5,645 bases of DNA, taken from contig JASHTZ010000253.1 of the NCBI GenBank assembly GCA_030040295.1, forward strand, positions 1 to 5,645. The letters run 5' to 3'. Origin of the DNA: Terriglobia bacterium. GTDB taxonomy: Bacteria > Acidobacteriota > Terriglobia > UBA7540. Below are positions 1 through 5,645 of the stretch, piece after piece. Position numbers and translations under genes: made by a program. The notes beneath the pieces were generated by a model. The model was given only the letters and a program-made list of their open reading frames with translations. It ran no database searches and had not been told where the DNA came from. How positions within the stretch are numbered: position 1 is the first letter of the stretch; the number at the start of each line of letters is the position of its first letter.

Positions 1-1
1 T

Positions 2-439
2 CCGGAGGAAATGACCCGCTGGGGAAAAGCCGGAGGGGAAATTCAGGCGCTCGCGCAATCCGACCCCGAGGAGGTCAACGCGCAGAGGATCTCCGAGGAT
101 TTCGGCGTCCCGCATCCGGCCTTGGCGAGGACCACGGCGTGCGAACTTCTCAATTTACGGCCGTTTCCCACATTCCTGGGTTACTCGAGTTATCTGCTGG
201 CGGAGTCCTGGGAGTCGAACAATCTGTACTGGGCGCGGCTGGCGGATGAAAAGGGTTTGCCGCCCGAAAGTCTCCACCAATTGGTCCCCGCGCTGACGCA
301 CCGGATGGTGGAGAATATTTTCGCTACGCACCTCGATGACTGGCCGGCCTTGCTGCGCGCACTGCGGGAAACCGGCACGGAATTTCGCGAGGGCAAGCTG
401 GCAGGTCTGACCAAGACGACCGCGCCTTCCTCGCTCTGA
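2..439 (+). CDS. Unrecognised protein, C-terminal part (probably truncated at window edge)
   Basis: I do not recognise this protein. The frame is open to the left edge of the window, so the gene probably starts upstream. An ATG at 11 follows GGAGG (4-8), but with only 2 bases between them, too close for a normal ribosome binding site, so I favour an internal Met. From that Met 142 residues are visible. They carry no signal peptide, no transmembrane segment and no cysteine-rich motif. The composition suggests a helical soluble protein, with an aromatic-rich middle (about residues 52-75, with FLGYSSYLL and NLYWARL) and a charged amphipathic stretch (about 97-130). The tail after residue 131 is Thr/Ser/Pro-rich and looks disordered. 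It ends in TGA 31 bases before the VWFA-related gene on the same strand, so co-transcription is possible. A genuine short gene starting at 11 cannot be excluded. Confidence 0.6.
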   Translation, partial: PEEMTRWGKAGGEIQALAQSDPEEVNAQRISEDFGVPHPALARTTACELLNLRPFPTFLGYSSYLLAESWESNNLYWARLADEKGLPPESLHQLVPALTHRMVENIFATHLDDWPALLRALRETGTEFREGKLAGLTKTTAPSSL

Positions 440-458
440 TTTTTGCTTGGGGAAGGAT

Positions 459-464
459 GGAGGG
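459..464 (+). promoter_or_regulatory. Ribosome binding site deciding the VWFA-related start
   Basis: GGAGGG lies 6 bases before the ATG at 471, close to ideal Shine-Dalgarno spacing. Two other in-frame starts exist: TTG at 447, which has no good site ahead of it, and ATG at 465, which could use GGAAGG at 451-456. The 471 start gives a compact signal peptide opening with MARR, so it is preferred. The 465 start would add only two residues. Confidence 0.6.
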
Positions 465-470
465 ATGACG

Positions 471-1556
471 ATGGCAAGGCGAATTCTTTTAGTCGCGGTG
501 CTGTGCCTGGGAATTTTCGGGGGCGCCGGTGTTTGGCGTGCCGCCCAGCAACCCAATCTGAATACGGTCATCCGCGTGAACGTGAACATGGTGCAATTGG
601 ATGTGGCGGTGACCGACAAGAAAGGTGATTACATCACCGGCCTCAGTCCCTGGGACTTCCAGATTTACGAAGACGGCATTCCTCAGAAAGTGGCCACCTT
701 CGGTGAAGAAAACGAAGTACCGCGCGCCCTGGAGGACTACCCACGCCGGGGCGCGAGCGAAATCGGCTCCGCTCCTCCCACCAAGACCGGCAAACAGGGG
801 CGCGATAATACCCCACAGCCGATCATGCGCAAGGAATCCGCCGAGCGCATTGCCTCCATGGTGGCCGGCGCGAGCGTTTTCATCCTCTTTGACACCAGCA
901 ATTATATGTACCGGGGATTCGTCTACGCCCAGGATGCTATTGCAGAATTCGTGCGCACGCTCGACCACCCCTACCGCGTGGCCTTCTATTCTTACAGCCG
1001 CAATTTTTCGCGCATCTGCCTGCTCACAACCGATCGCTCGCTGGCGATTAACGGCGTGCGGGAAACCGTCGCCGGCGACGACGCAGCACTTTACGACGCC
1101 CTGCTCATGACCCTCAAGGACGCCGCGCAGTTTACCGGCAGAAGGGTAATCGTGGCTTTTTCCAACGGGCCTGACAACGCCAGCATGGTTGCTCCCGAAG
1201 ACGTGCGCGAGCTCGCCCAGACGGAGGGCGTGCCCATTTACATGATCAGCACACAGCTCGCGCGCCTCGACCCTGTTTCCACCGCTGTTTTCGGCCGCAT
1301 GTCTTCGAGCACTGGCGGCAAGTCCTATTTCGCGAAAGACTGGGAGGACCAGGCGAGGGCATTTGCCTCCATCCGTGATGATTTGGCCCATCTCTATACG
1401 TTAACCTACTACCCCCAGCCCAATCCGAATTACGGCTGGAGAAGCATCAACGTGAAACTGGCGGGACAGAACCTGAAGGACTATCGTGTGCGCACGCGTA
1501 GTGGCTACCGGCCGCGAACTGAGCGGCACTTTGTGCAGGCCACGGCCACGCCGTGA
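471..1556 (+). CDS. Secreted VWFA-related domain protein (acidobacterial type) with degenerate MIDAS
   Basis: This is a 361-residue protein of the acidobacterial VWFA-related type; the molecular role of that family is largely unknown. Residues 1-25 form a Sec signal peptide: MARR, a hydrophobic core at 5-20, and a likely cut near AAQQ. There is no lipobox, so it is predicted periplasmic or secreted. Residues 33-78 form the small N-terminal beta domain usual in this family (VNMVQLDVAVTDKKG, then GLSPWDFQIYEDG). A polar, probably flexible linker covers about 85-125. The von Willebrand A fold covers about 135-310: a hydrophobic strand then DTSNY (141-145), AALYD (205-209), and VIVAFSNGPDN (226-236). 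The last 50 residues (LYTLTYYPQPN, then YRVRTRSGY) match the usual C-terminal strand pattern of the family. Canonical VWA domains have DxSxS, a Thr before ALYD, and Asp-Gly after the fourth strand. Here these are Tyr145, Ala205 and Asn232, so standard metal-dependent ligand binding is doubtful. The family call is firm; the function is not known. Confidence 0.92.
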   Translation: MARRILLVAVLCLGIFGGAGVWRAAQQPNLNTVIRVNVNMVQLDVAVTDKKGDYITGLSPWDFQIYEDGIPQKVATFGEENEVPRALEDYPRRGASEIGSAPPTKTGKQGRDNTPQPIMRKESAERIASMVAGASVFILFDTSNYMYRGFVYAQDAIAEFVRTLDHPYRVAFYSYSRNFSRICLLTTDRSLAINGVRETVAGDDAALYDALLMTLKDAAQFTGRRVIVAFSNGPDNASMVAPEDVRELAQTEGVPIYMISTQLARLDPVSTAVFGRMSSSTGGKSYFAKDWEDQARAFASIRDDLAHLYTLTYYPQPNPNYGWRSINVKLAGQNLKDYRVRTRSGYRPRTERHFVQATATP

Positions 1557-1633
1557 GGTGATGGCGCACCGGGCAATTGTGGCGGCGGCCTAAAATCGTC
1601 GTCGGCGCTCCTAAAGCACCGCTACACTACTCC

Positions 1634-2644
1634 TCAGAAAACAAACACGCCTTTGATGTAATCGCTCGCCGCCACTTGCTCCTCGGAGAAGGCCTGGCGG
1701 TATTCTTCCAGCTTATACCGGTGGGTGATCATTCCTTCCGTGCGTAGCACGCCGTCGCCCGCAGCGTTTGCCGCAGGTTCAATGAATCCCGCATTGTTGC
1801 CCGCGCCCAGAACGCGGCGATTCGGCCCCTGAACAACATCCGGCTCAAACGGCAGCGCCTGATGCTTGCAGAAACCCGCCAGAACCACGCTGCCGCCGAA
1901 GCGCGCGAGCTCGATTCCAAGCGAAACCAACGGAGGATATCCGCTCGCCTCAATCACCACATCCGTTCCATCCGGGTGCAGCGAGCCGGCAAGTTCCTTC
2001 AGCCGCTCGGCCTTCTCCGCCACTTCCGCAGCGCCCCAGGATTTTGCCAGCGCCAGCCGCTTCGACCGCTGGTCAAGGCACAGAATGCGCCGCGCTCCTG
2101 AAGCTTTCAGCACCGCAAGGCAATTCGAACCAATCGGACCCATGCCGAGAATGATTGCGGTTGAGCCCAGCCGCGCTCCCGCGATCGAAGCCACGGCAAT
2201 GCCCACACCCAGAGGCTCGAGCAGCGCTCCCTGCTGGAATGAAATTGTCTCCGCGAGCGGATGGAGATTCTGCACCGGGGCGAGGACGAACTCAGCATAT
2301 CCCCCGGAAGGGCCGAAACCGATCTGGCGGTATTCCGCGCAGCGGCGCCACTCGCCGCGCCGGCAGAATCCGCACTTCAGGCAAGTAATCTCGTTGTCAG
2401 CCACCACACGCCGCCCAAGCCACTTTTCATCCGAGGGTGAGCCAACCTTGTCCACCACGCCGCAGTACTCGTGCCCGGGAGTCAGCGGATAATCCACCGC
2501 GTGCCGGCCGCGCAGCAACTCAAAATCGGTCATGCAAATCGCCGCAGCTTTGATGCGAATCCTCGTCCAGCCGGGCGCCGGCGTGGGATCGGCAACTTCA
2601 ACCAGGTTCAACTTGCCGGGTTGTTCGAAGCGAACGGCGCGCAT
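1634..2644 (-). CDS. Zinc-dependent medium-chain alcohol/polyol dehydrogenase (MDR superfamily)
   Basis: This 336-residue protein would be a cytosolic NAD(P)-linked dehydrogenase that oxidises an alcohol, polyol or sugar hydroxyl. It has a full length for the family and the complete residue set. The GroES-like catalytic domain (about 1-150 plus the C-terminus) has catalytic-zinc ligands Cys37 (in ICMTD), His58-Glu59 (PGHEY) and Glu143 (LLEPLG). The structural-zinc lobe has Cys88, Cys91, Cys94 and Cys102. The Rossmann domain (about 160-290) has the GMGPIG loop at 167-172 and Asp191 at the end of the second strand, which in this superfamily favours NAD+ over NADP+. The pattern resembles the threonine/sorbitol dehydrogenase-like branch, but the substrate cannot be assigned, so no symbol is given. 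The position after Cys37 is Met where Gly is common. The ATG at 2644 has no strong Shine-Dalgarno; it lies 33 bases after the glycoside hydrolase stop, suggesting expression from that gene's transcript. It converges with the VWFA-related gene. Confidence 0.94.
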   Translation of the reverse strand: MRAVRFEQPGKLNLVEVADPTPAPGWTRIRIKAAAICMTDFELLRGRHAVDYPLTPGHEYCGVVDKVGSPSDEKWLGRRVVADNEITCLKCGFCRRGEWRRCAEYRQIGFGPSGGYAEFVLAPVQNLHPLAETISFQQGALLEPLGVGIAVASIAGARLGSTAIILGMGPIGSNCLAVLKASGARRILCLDQRSKRLALAKSWGAAEVAEKAERLKELAGSLHPDGTDVVIEASGYPPLVSLGIELARFGGSVVLAGFCKHQALPFEPDVVQGPNRRVLGAGNNAGFIEPAANAAGDGVLRTEGMITHRYKLEEYRQAFSEEQVAASDYIKGVFVF

Positions 2645-2677
2645 GAGAGAATGCGATTGTACCTCGCCCGCAACAAT

Positions 2678-4990
2678 TCATGTAGCTGCGAATTCAAACC
2701 ACGGTGACTTGGGCTGGCTGTCGGCATGAAGGTGAATCTTCAATCCACCCTTGATTTTCCGGACGTCGGCAGAGCCGAGGGGCGGCAGGCGGTTGCCCCC
2801 GCCATCGAGAGGAAAAATTCGCAACTTGCGGACGTGTGTGCGCAGCGTGAGGAAGCACTCAACACGCTCGAGCCACGCGGGCGGCACGGCGGCCATGCCC
2901 ATTTCAAGCTGTTTTCCGGAAGCGCCGGGAACAGGCTCAAGCGTCCACCAATCTTCCTCCGAATCGAAGTGAACCAGCTTCTGCGGGCGCAGAGGGTCGC
3001 TCCCCGGCTGCGTGCCGTAGGTGTAACCGGGAAGCGAAAGGAGCATGCGGCGCGACCGGGTGAGCGGCCGATCGTCAAGCGACGTCAGAAAGATCGTGAC
3101 GAACCCCCGCGCGCCGGAAGCCAGTTCCAAATCGATTGCGCCTGCCGTCGTCAGGTTTCCCGCGGCAAGGAATCCAAACACGCCCGCCGCTTTGGGCGCG
3201 TGAACCCGGAACAACTTCTTCATCTCGTAGGTCATCTCGCCGGTATCCGACGTAAATGGCGACGAGCCCGTGGGCGGCAGCGGCGGCGCGTCAGGCCGGT
3301 CCTCCGCGCGCACCAGCGCCACGCGATGAATCAGCGCAATGTTTTCGTCATAGCCGGTGTTGTCATGAAGCCATCCGGCCATGGGATGACTCTTTTTCAT
3401 TCGGCCCATCTTCAAGCGAGTGGCGAGCGGCTCGGCGATTTCGAAAAACTGCCGGGCCGCCTGAATCGCGCCGGAGCGGAACGCCCACGCGGATTGGCCG
3501 AGGTTCGCAAACTGCGCCCAGTTGCCGGGAAGCCCCATGCCGCGCGGAATCGGCTGCGGGTCCATCGCCGTCTCCGCCGAGTAGCAGAAGTGCATGAGCG
3601 AATCCCAGTCCTGAAACGCCCCGAAAACCGCCATGGTGGGATCAATTTCCGCACAATGACTGTTCGGCCACGGCTGGTTGTACTCGCTGATGGTAAAGGG
3701 CGCGCCGGCCACGCGCGTCGCCGCGCAGTCCAGGCAATACTTTAGTCCGCCGCCGATCGCGGAGGAGTCGTGGATACGCCAGTTGGCCAGGTCCCAATCC
3801 CTGCCGGGAAAATTCGGATGGTCCTCATAGAAGTGCAGGTCAAAATAATCCATCTCCCGCTGGCCGTCGAGATCCAGCAGGCCGCCGTACCACATTTGTG
3901 TGGCGCTAACGGGGACCAGCGAGTCGAGCGTCTCATGGATGGCCTGGCGATGCGCGTTCCAGTACGCCGCATCGCGGCTCAGCAGAAATTCCAGAAAGTC
4001 ATCGAGCCGTGGCTCACTGGTAGTGAGATTGTCTTTGGCGCGCACGAGTGAAATGTTTGCCGCCTCGAGCGATTCTCCATCGCCCAGGCCCGCGAGCCTG
4101 TTGTTATCGGATTTCCACGCCGCGCGCAGTTCCGCAGTATCGCGATAGCGGCCACGGAGATACTGGTTCCACTGCCGCTTATATTCAGCCTCATAGTCGC
4201 CGGCGACGTACCGGTCCACGTCGCCCGTTTGCCAGGCGCGCACCAGCGAGCCTTCGTTGAATATTTCGACGAGCGCAAGGCCGGGATCGCCCTTCAGCCC
4301 GATCGCCGAGAGCAGCTTGCACGTGTAGTCAAGCTGAAGCTCCACCAGTCGCGGATAAAAGATAAAGATTTTGCTGGCGGGGGGAATTTCTTCGGGGCTG
4401 GTGCTGAGCGGCGGCAGGCCGTCGCGAGAAGGCTTGAAGGTGTACCCGGTGTTGTTGAGGATGAGGTCGAGGTAAATGCCTTCGGCTTTGAGCTCCTTCA
4501 GCCAAACCTGGAACCGTTCCACCCCCGCCTCGTCCAAAGTTGGAAACGGTTTCTCCTTGCCGACAAAGTAGCCGGAAGGTATCCGCGCCAGGTTCACACC
4601 CAACCGTCGAAGACGCTTCGCAACTTTGGCGGCGAGGCTTGAATCCGATACTGTTTTGGCGAAGAAAAGCGTGACGCCGAACAATTGCACTCGCTCGTCG
4701 TCAGCCGTGTCCGGCGCACCGTCCAACCCAACGCGGTGGAAGTGGCCGTTTCGAACGTGCAGCCGGTCTGCCGGGGCGAGTGGATGATTCATCCATCCGA
4801 AATCCGGCGCGCCGTGCAGCCGGTCCTGATCGACCGCGAAGGTGTAGGCGGAGGATGCGTCACCGCTGGGGTCATCGGCTGCGCCGAAGCAGGCAATCCG
4901 ATTCAAAGCGGCTGCGCCCGCTATTGTGGCCGTTGATGCCTTCAGGAATTTGCGACGTGAAAATTGCGGAAGGGGTTTTGGATTATTCAC
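2678..4990 (-). CDS. Tat-exported clan GH-A (cellulase-like) glycoside hydrolase
   Basis: This 770-residue protein is predicted to hydrolyse a glycoside outside the cytoplasm by a retaining mechanism. Residues 1-36 are a twin-arginine signal: SRRKFLK at 11-17 fits the Tat consensus, followed by an Ala-rich hydrophobic stretch. Cys34 is preceded by RIA, a poor lipobox. A TIM barrel covers about 50-475: GVNLARIP (131-138, with the Arg typical of clan GH-A), the probable acid/base Glu246 in EIFNEG, the HFYED loop at 386-390, the probable nucleophile Glu436 in ISEYN, and DWDSLMHF at 461-468 near the last strand. A beta-rich C-terminal part includes SDTG (581-584) and TSLDDRPLTRSRRMLL (636-651), both recurring in large cellulase-family proteins of soil bacteria. 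GTG at 4990 is the only plausible start: no in-frame ATG exists between it and the upstream stop at 5039-5041. No good Shine-Dalgarno precedes it. The enzyme class is well supported, but the GH family number and substrate are not assigned. Confidence 0.92.
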   Translation of the reverse strand: MNNPKPLPQFSRRKFLKASTATIAGAAALNRIACFGAADDPSGDASSAYTFAVDQDRLHGAPDFGWMNHPLAPADRLHVRNGHFHRVGLDGAPDTADDERVQLFGVTLFFAKTVSDSSLAAKVAKRLRRLGVNLARIPSGYFVGKEKPFPTLDEAGVERFQVWLKELKAEGIYLDLILNNTGYTFKPSRDGLPPLSTSPEEIPPASKIFIFYPRLVELQLDYTCKLLSAIGLKGDPGLALVEIFNEGSLVRAWQTGDVDRYVAGDYEAEYKRQWNQYLRGRYRDTAELRAAWKSDNNRLAGLGDGESLEAANISLVRAKDNLTTSEPRLDDFLEFLLSRDAAYWNAHRQAIHETLDSLVPVSATQMWYGGLLDLDGQREMDYFDLHFYEDHPNFPGRDWDLANWRIHDSSAIGGGLKYCLDCAATRVAGAPFTISEYNQPWPNSHCAEIDPTMAVFGAFQDWDSLMHFCYSAETAMDPQPIPRGMGLPGNWAQFANLGQSAWAFRSGAIQAARQFFEIAEPLATRLKMGRMKKSHPMAGWLHDNTGYDENIALIHRVALVRAEDRPDAPPLPPTGSSPFTSDTGEMTYEMKKLFRVHAPKAAGVFGFLAAGNLTTAGAIDLELASGARGFVTIFLTSLDDRPLTRSRRMLLSLPGYTYGTQPGSDPLRPQKLVHFDSEEDWWTLEPVPGASGKQLEMGMAAVPPAWLERVECFLTLRTHVRKLRIFPLDGGGNRLPPLGSADVRKIKGGLKIHLHADSQPKSPWFEFAAT

Positions 4991-5037
4991 GCGTGCGCCG
5001 GGGAAGTTGGAGTCACGATCATGGGAACGGGAGAAAC

Positions 5038-5043
5038 ATTATA
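5038..5043 (-). promoter_or_regulatory. Candidate -10 box for the hydrolase-dehydrogenase operon
   Basis: On the minus strand this reads TATAAT, a perfect -10 hexamer, in an otherwise GC-rich gap and downstream of the receptor's terminator-like hairpin. Transcription would begin near 5031, giving a leader of about 40 bases before the GTG at 4990. At 16-18 bases upstream no hexamer resembles TTGACA, and there is no TG extension, so the match may be chance or may need an activator or a different sigma factor. Confidence 0.4.
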
Positions 5044-5088
5044 GCCGGGCCTGACGACAAATTGGTTTGGATTCATTGATCCAACGAC

Positions 5089-5118
5089 CGTAGAGCCGCC
5101 CTTGAGGGCGGCGCTACG
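5089..5118. repeat. GC-rich intergenic palindrome, REP-like
   Basis: A 30-base near-perfect inverted repeat: CGTAG (5089-5093) pairs with CTACG (5114-5118), and GCCGCCC (5095-5101) pairs with GGGCGGC (5106-5112), around a TTGA loop. One A/G mismatch lies at 5094/5113. Neither strand has a T-run after it, so it is not a standard intrinsic terminator. From general knowledge, extragenic palindromes of this style recur many times in some bacterial genomes. Only one copy is visible here, so calling it a repeat family is inference. Confidence 0.55.
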
Positions 5119-5126
5119 ATGTCTGC

Positions 5127-5159
5127 AAAAACTCAGGTGCGGGTGGGTGGACCCGCACC
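5127..5159 (-). terminator. Intrinsic terminator-like hairpin of the TonB-type receptor gene
   Basis: Read on the minus strand, GGTGCGGGT (5159-5151) pairs perfectly over 9 bases with ACCCGCACC (5144-5136) around a 6-base loop. TGAG follows, then TTTTT at 5131-5127. It begins 9 bases after the receptor's TAG stop (5169-5171). The four bases between stem and T-tract, and the short T-tract, suggest moderate rather than strong termination, so some read-through into the hydrolase gene is possible. Confidence 0.65.
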
Positions 5160-5168
5160 GCAACATTC

Positions 5169-5645
5169 CTACCAAATCAACTTCCCTGCGGCCACGATCA
5201 CGCGCGGGCCGGAGGGGCTGCTGCTGGCTGACCATTCGCCAAAGGTCGCCGTCGTGCTCACGTTGGTCGTGAATTTCGAACCTCCCTGAGTGCCCGAATA
5301 GGTGAAACTGTGCCAGTTCCACATATCCAGGAAATCCGCCCGGAGTTGGAACCTGAAGCGCTCTTTGATCGCGAACGTCTTCATCAGGGAAGCATCCTCG
5401 TTGTCGTAGCCGGGTTGGCGGAGGTTGGGTTCCACCAGCGGGCCTTGACCGTAGTAATTGGGGTTCGCGGTGAAAGTGCTGGCCGGCTCGAAGGCAAAGA
5501 TGTTCAGCAGCGGGTGGTTGTAGCCGGTGGCGGAACTGGGGTCAAAGCCATGCTCCCGCTGGGAGAAGGGATCGGCGCCCTTTATCATCCCCGCCGTGCA
5601 GGGGATCGAAAACTGGGCGGGAAGGCCACAGGTCGAGTCGATTTG
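5169..5645 (-). CDS. TonB-dependent-receptor-like outer-membrane protein, C-terminal end (truncated)
   Basis: The frame is open to the right edge of the window, so only the last 158 residues are present; the ATG at 5588 is internal. The visible part looks like the final strands of an outer-membrane beta-barrel. A block at about 5304-5357 (FRFQLRADFLDMWNWHSF) corresponds to the penultimate strand region of acidobacterial receptors (typically like LQFRAEFFNLFNHPNF). It is followed by a Ser/Thr-rich loop, a FGEW segment, and a last strand RVIVAAGKLIW ending in an aromatic residue, as the barrel-assembly machinery prefers. Full-length relatives usually run to about 1000 residues, with an N-terminal carboxypeptidase-regulatory-like domain and a plug; neither can be checked here. 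Such proteins are thought to take up large or scarce ligands, often carbohydrates or metal complexes. The stop is TAG, followed by a terminator-like hairpin. The family call rests on pattern resemblance. Confidence 0.83.
   Translation of the reverse strand, partial: QIDSTCGLPAQFSIPCTAGMIKGADPFSQREHGFDPSSATGYNHPLLNIFAFEPASTFTANPNYYGQGPLVEPNLRQPGYDNEDASLMKTFAIKERFRFQLRADFLDMWNWHSFTYSGTQGGSKFTTNVSTTATFGEWSASSSPSGPRVIVAAGKLIW

Noticed and set aside
387..444. Possible terminator after the first gene: GCGAGG (387-392) with CCTCGC (429-434) before TTTTT (440-444)
   Set aside because: The stem is only 6 bases with a loop of 36 bases that lies inside the coding region; this is likely chance, and the next gene follows closely.
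489..1391. 300-residue open frame on the minus strand opposite the VWFA-related gene
   Set aside because: It is antisense to a clearly coding frame with recognisable domains. Its own translation is rich in His, Gly and Arg and shows no motif, as expected of a GC-rich shadow frame.
1866..2492. 208-residue open frame on the plus strand opposite the dehydrogenase
   Set aside because: It is a shadow frame, rich in Arg, Pro and Ser; the opposite frame has the complete zinc and NAD-binding residue set.
2726..3745. 339-residue open frame on the plus strand opposite the glycoside hydrolase
   Set aside because: It is an antisense shadow of the hydrolase. The translation is very Arg-rich and lacks domain structure, while the minus strand has catalytic motifs in order.
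4976..4990. Tat lipoprotein reading of the hydrolase signal (Cys34)
   Set aside because: The residues before Cys34 are Arg-Ile-Ala. The -3 Arg does not fit a lipobox, so a soluble Tat product is more likely.
4987..5322. 111-residue open frame on the minus strand between the receptor and the hydrolase
   Set aside because: Most of it overlaps the receptor gene out of frame and it runs straight through the terminator hairpin and the palindrome. The translation is low in pattern. Only its last 11 codons are kept, as a possible leader mini-ORF.

Overview
The window most likely comes from an Acidobacteriota chromosome. Three things suggest this: moderately high GC, a secreted protein of the acidobacterial 'VWFA-related domain' type, and the C-terminal end of a large TonB-dependent-receptor-like outer-membrane protein of the kind expanded in that phylum. 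This assignment rests on family knowledge and protein patterns, not on a database search.

Layout. On the plus strand, positions 2-439 hold the end of an unrecognised, probably cytosolic protein. After 31 bases comes a secreted VWFA-related protein (471-1556). It converges on a minus-strand block across a 77-base gap (1557-1633) in which I see no convincing terminator. Read in its own direction, the minus-strand block has three parts: the 3' end of an outer-membrane TonB-type receptor running off the right edge (5169-5645); a Tat-exported clan GH-A glycoside hydrolase of 770 residues (4990-2678); and, 33 bases after it, a zinc-dependent medium-chain alcohol/polyol dehydrogenase (2644-1634).

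The gap between the receptor and the hydrolase (4991-5168) is the only sizeable non-coding stretch. It holds an intrinsic-terminator-like hairpin with a T5 tract just after the receptor stop, a second GC-rich palindrome of the kind that recurs between genes in some genomes, and a TATAAT box about 50 bases before the hydrolase. The receptor is therefore probably a separate transcript, while the hydrolase and dehydrogenase look like a two-gene operon.

How the genes may work together (inference): the receptor family imports ligands such as glycans or chelates across the outer membrane, the exported hydrolase would cleave a glycoside, and the cytosolic dehydrogenase would oxidise a released sugar, polyol or alcohol. 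No substrate can be read from the sequence. The least ordinary protein feature is the VWFA-related protein, whose metal-binding MIDAS positions are substituted at three places. I found no CRISPR array, tRNA, rRNA, insertion sequence or clear new defence or mobile system. The region reads as ordinary core/accessory metabolism with a few details worth checking.
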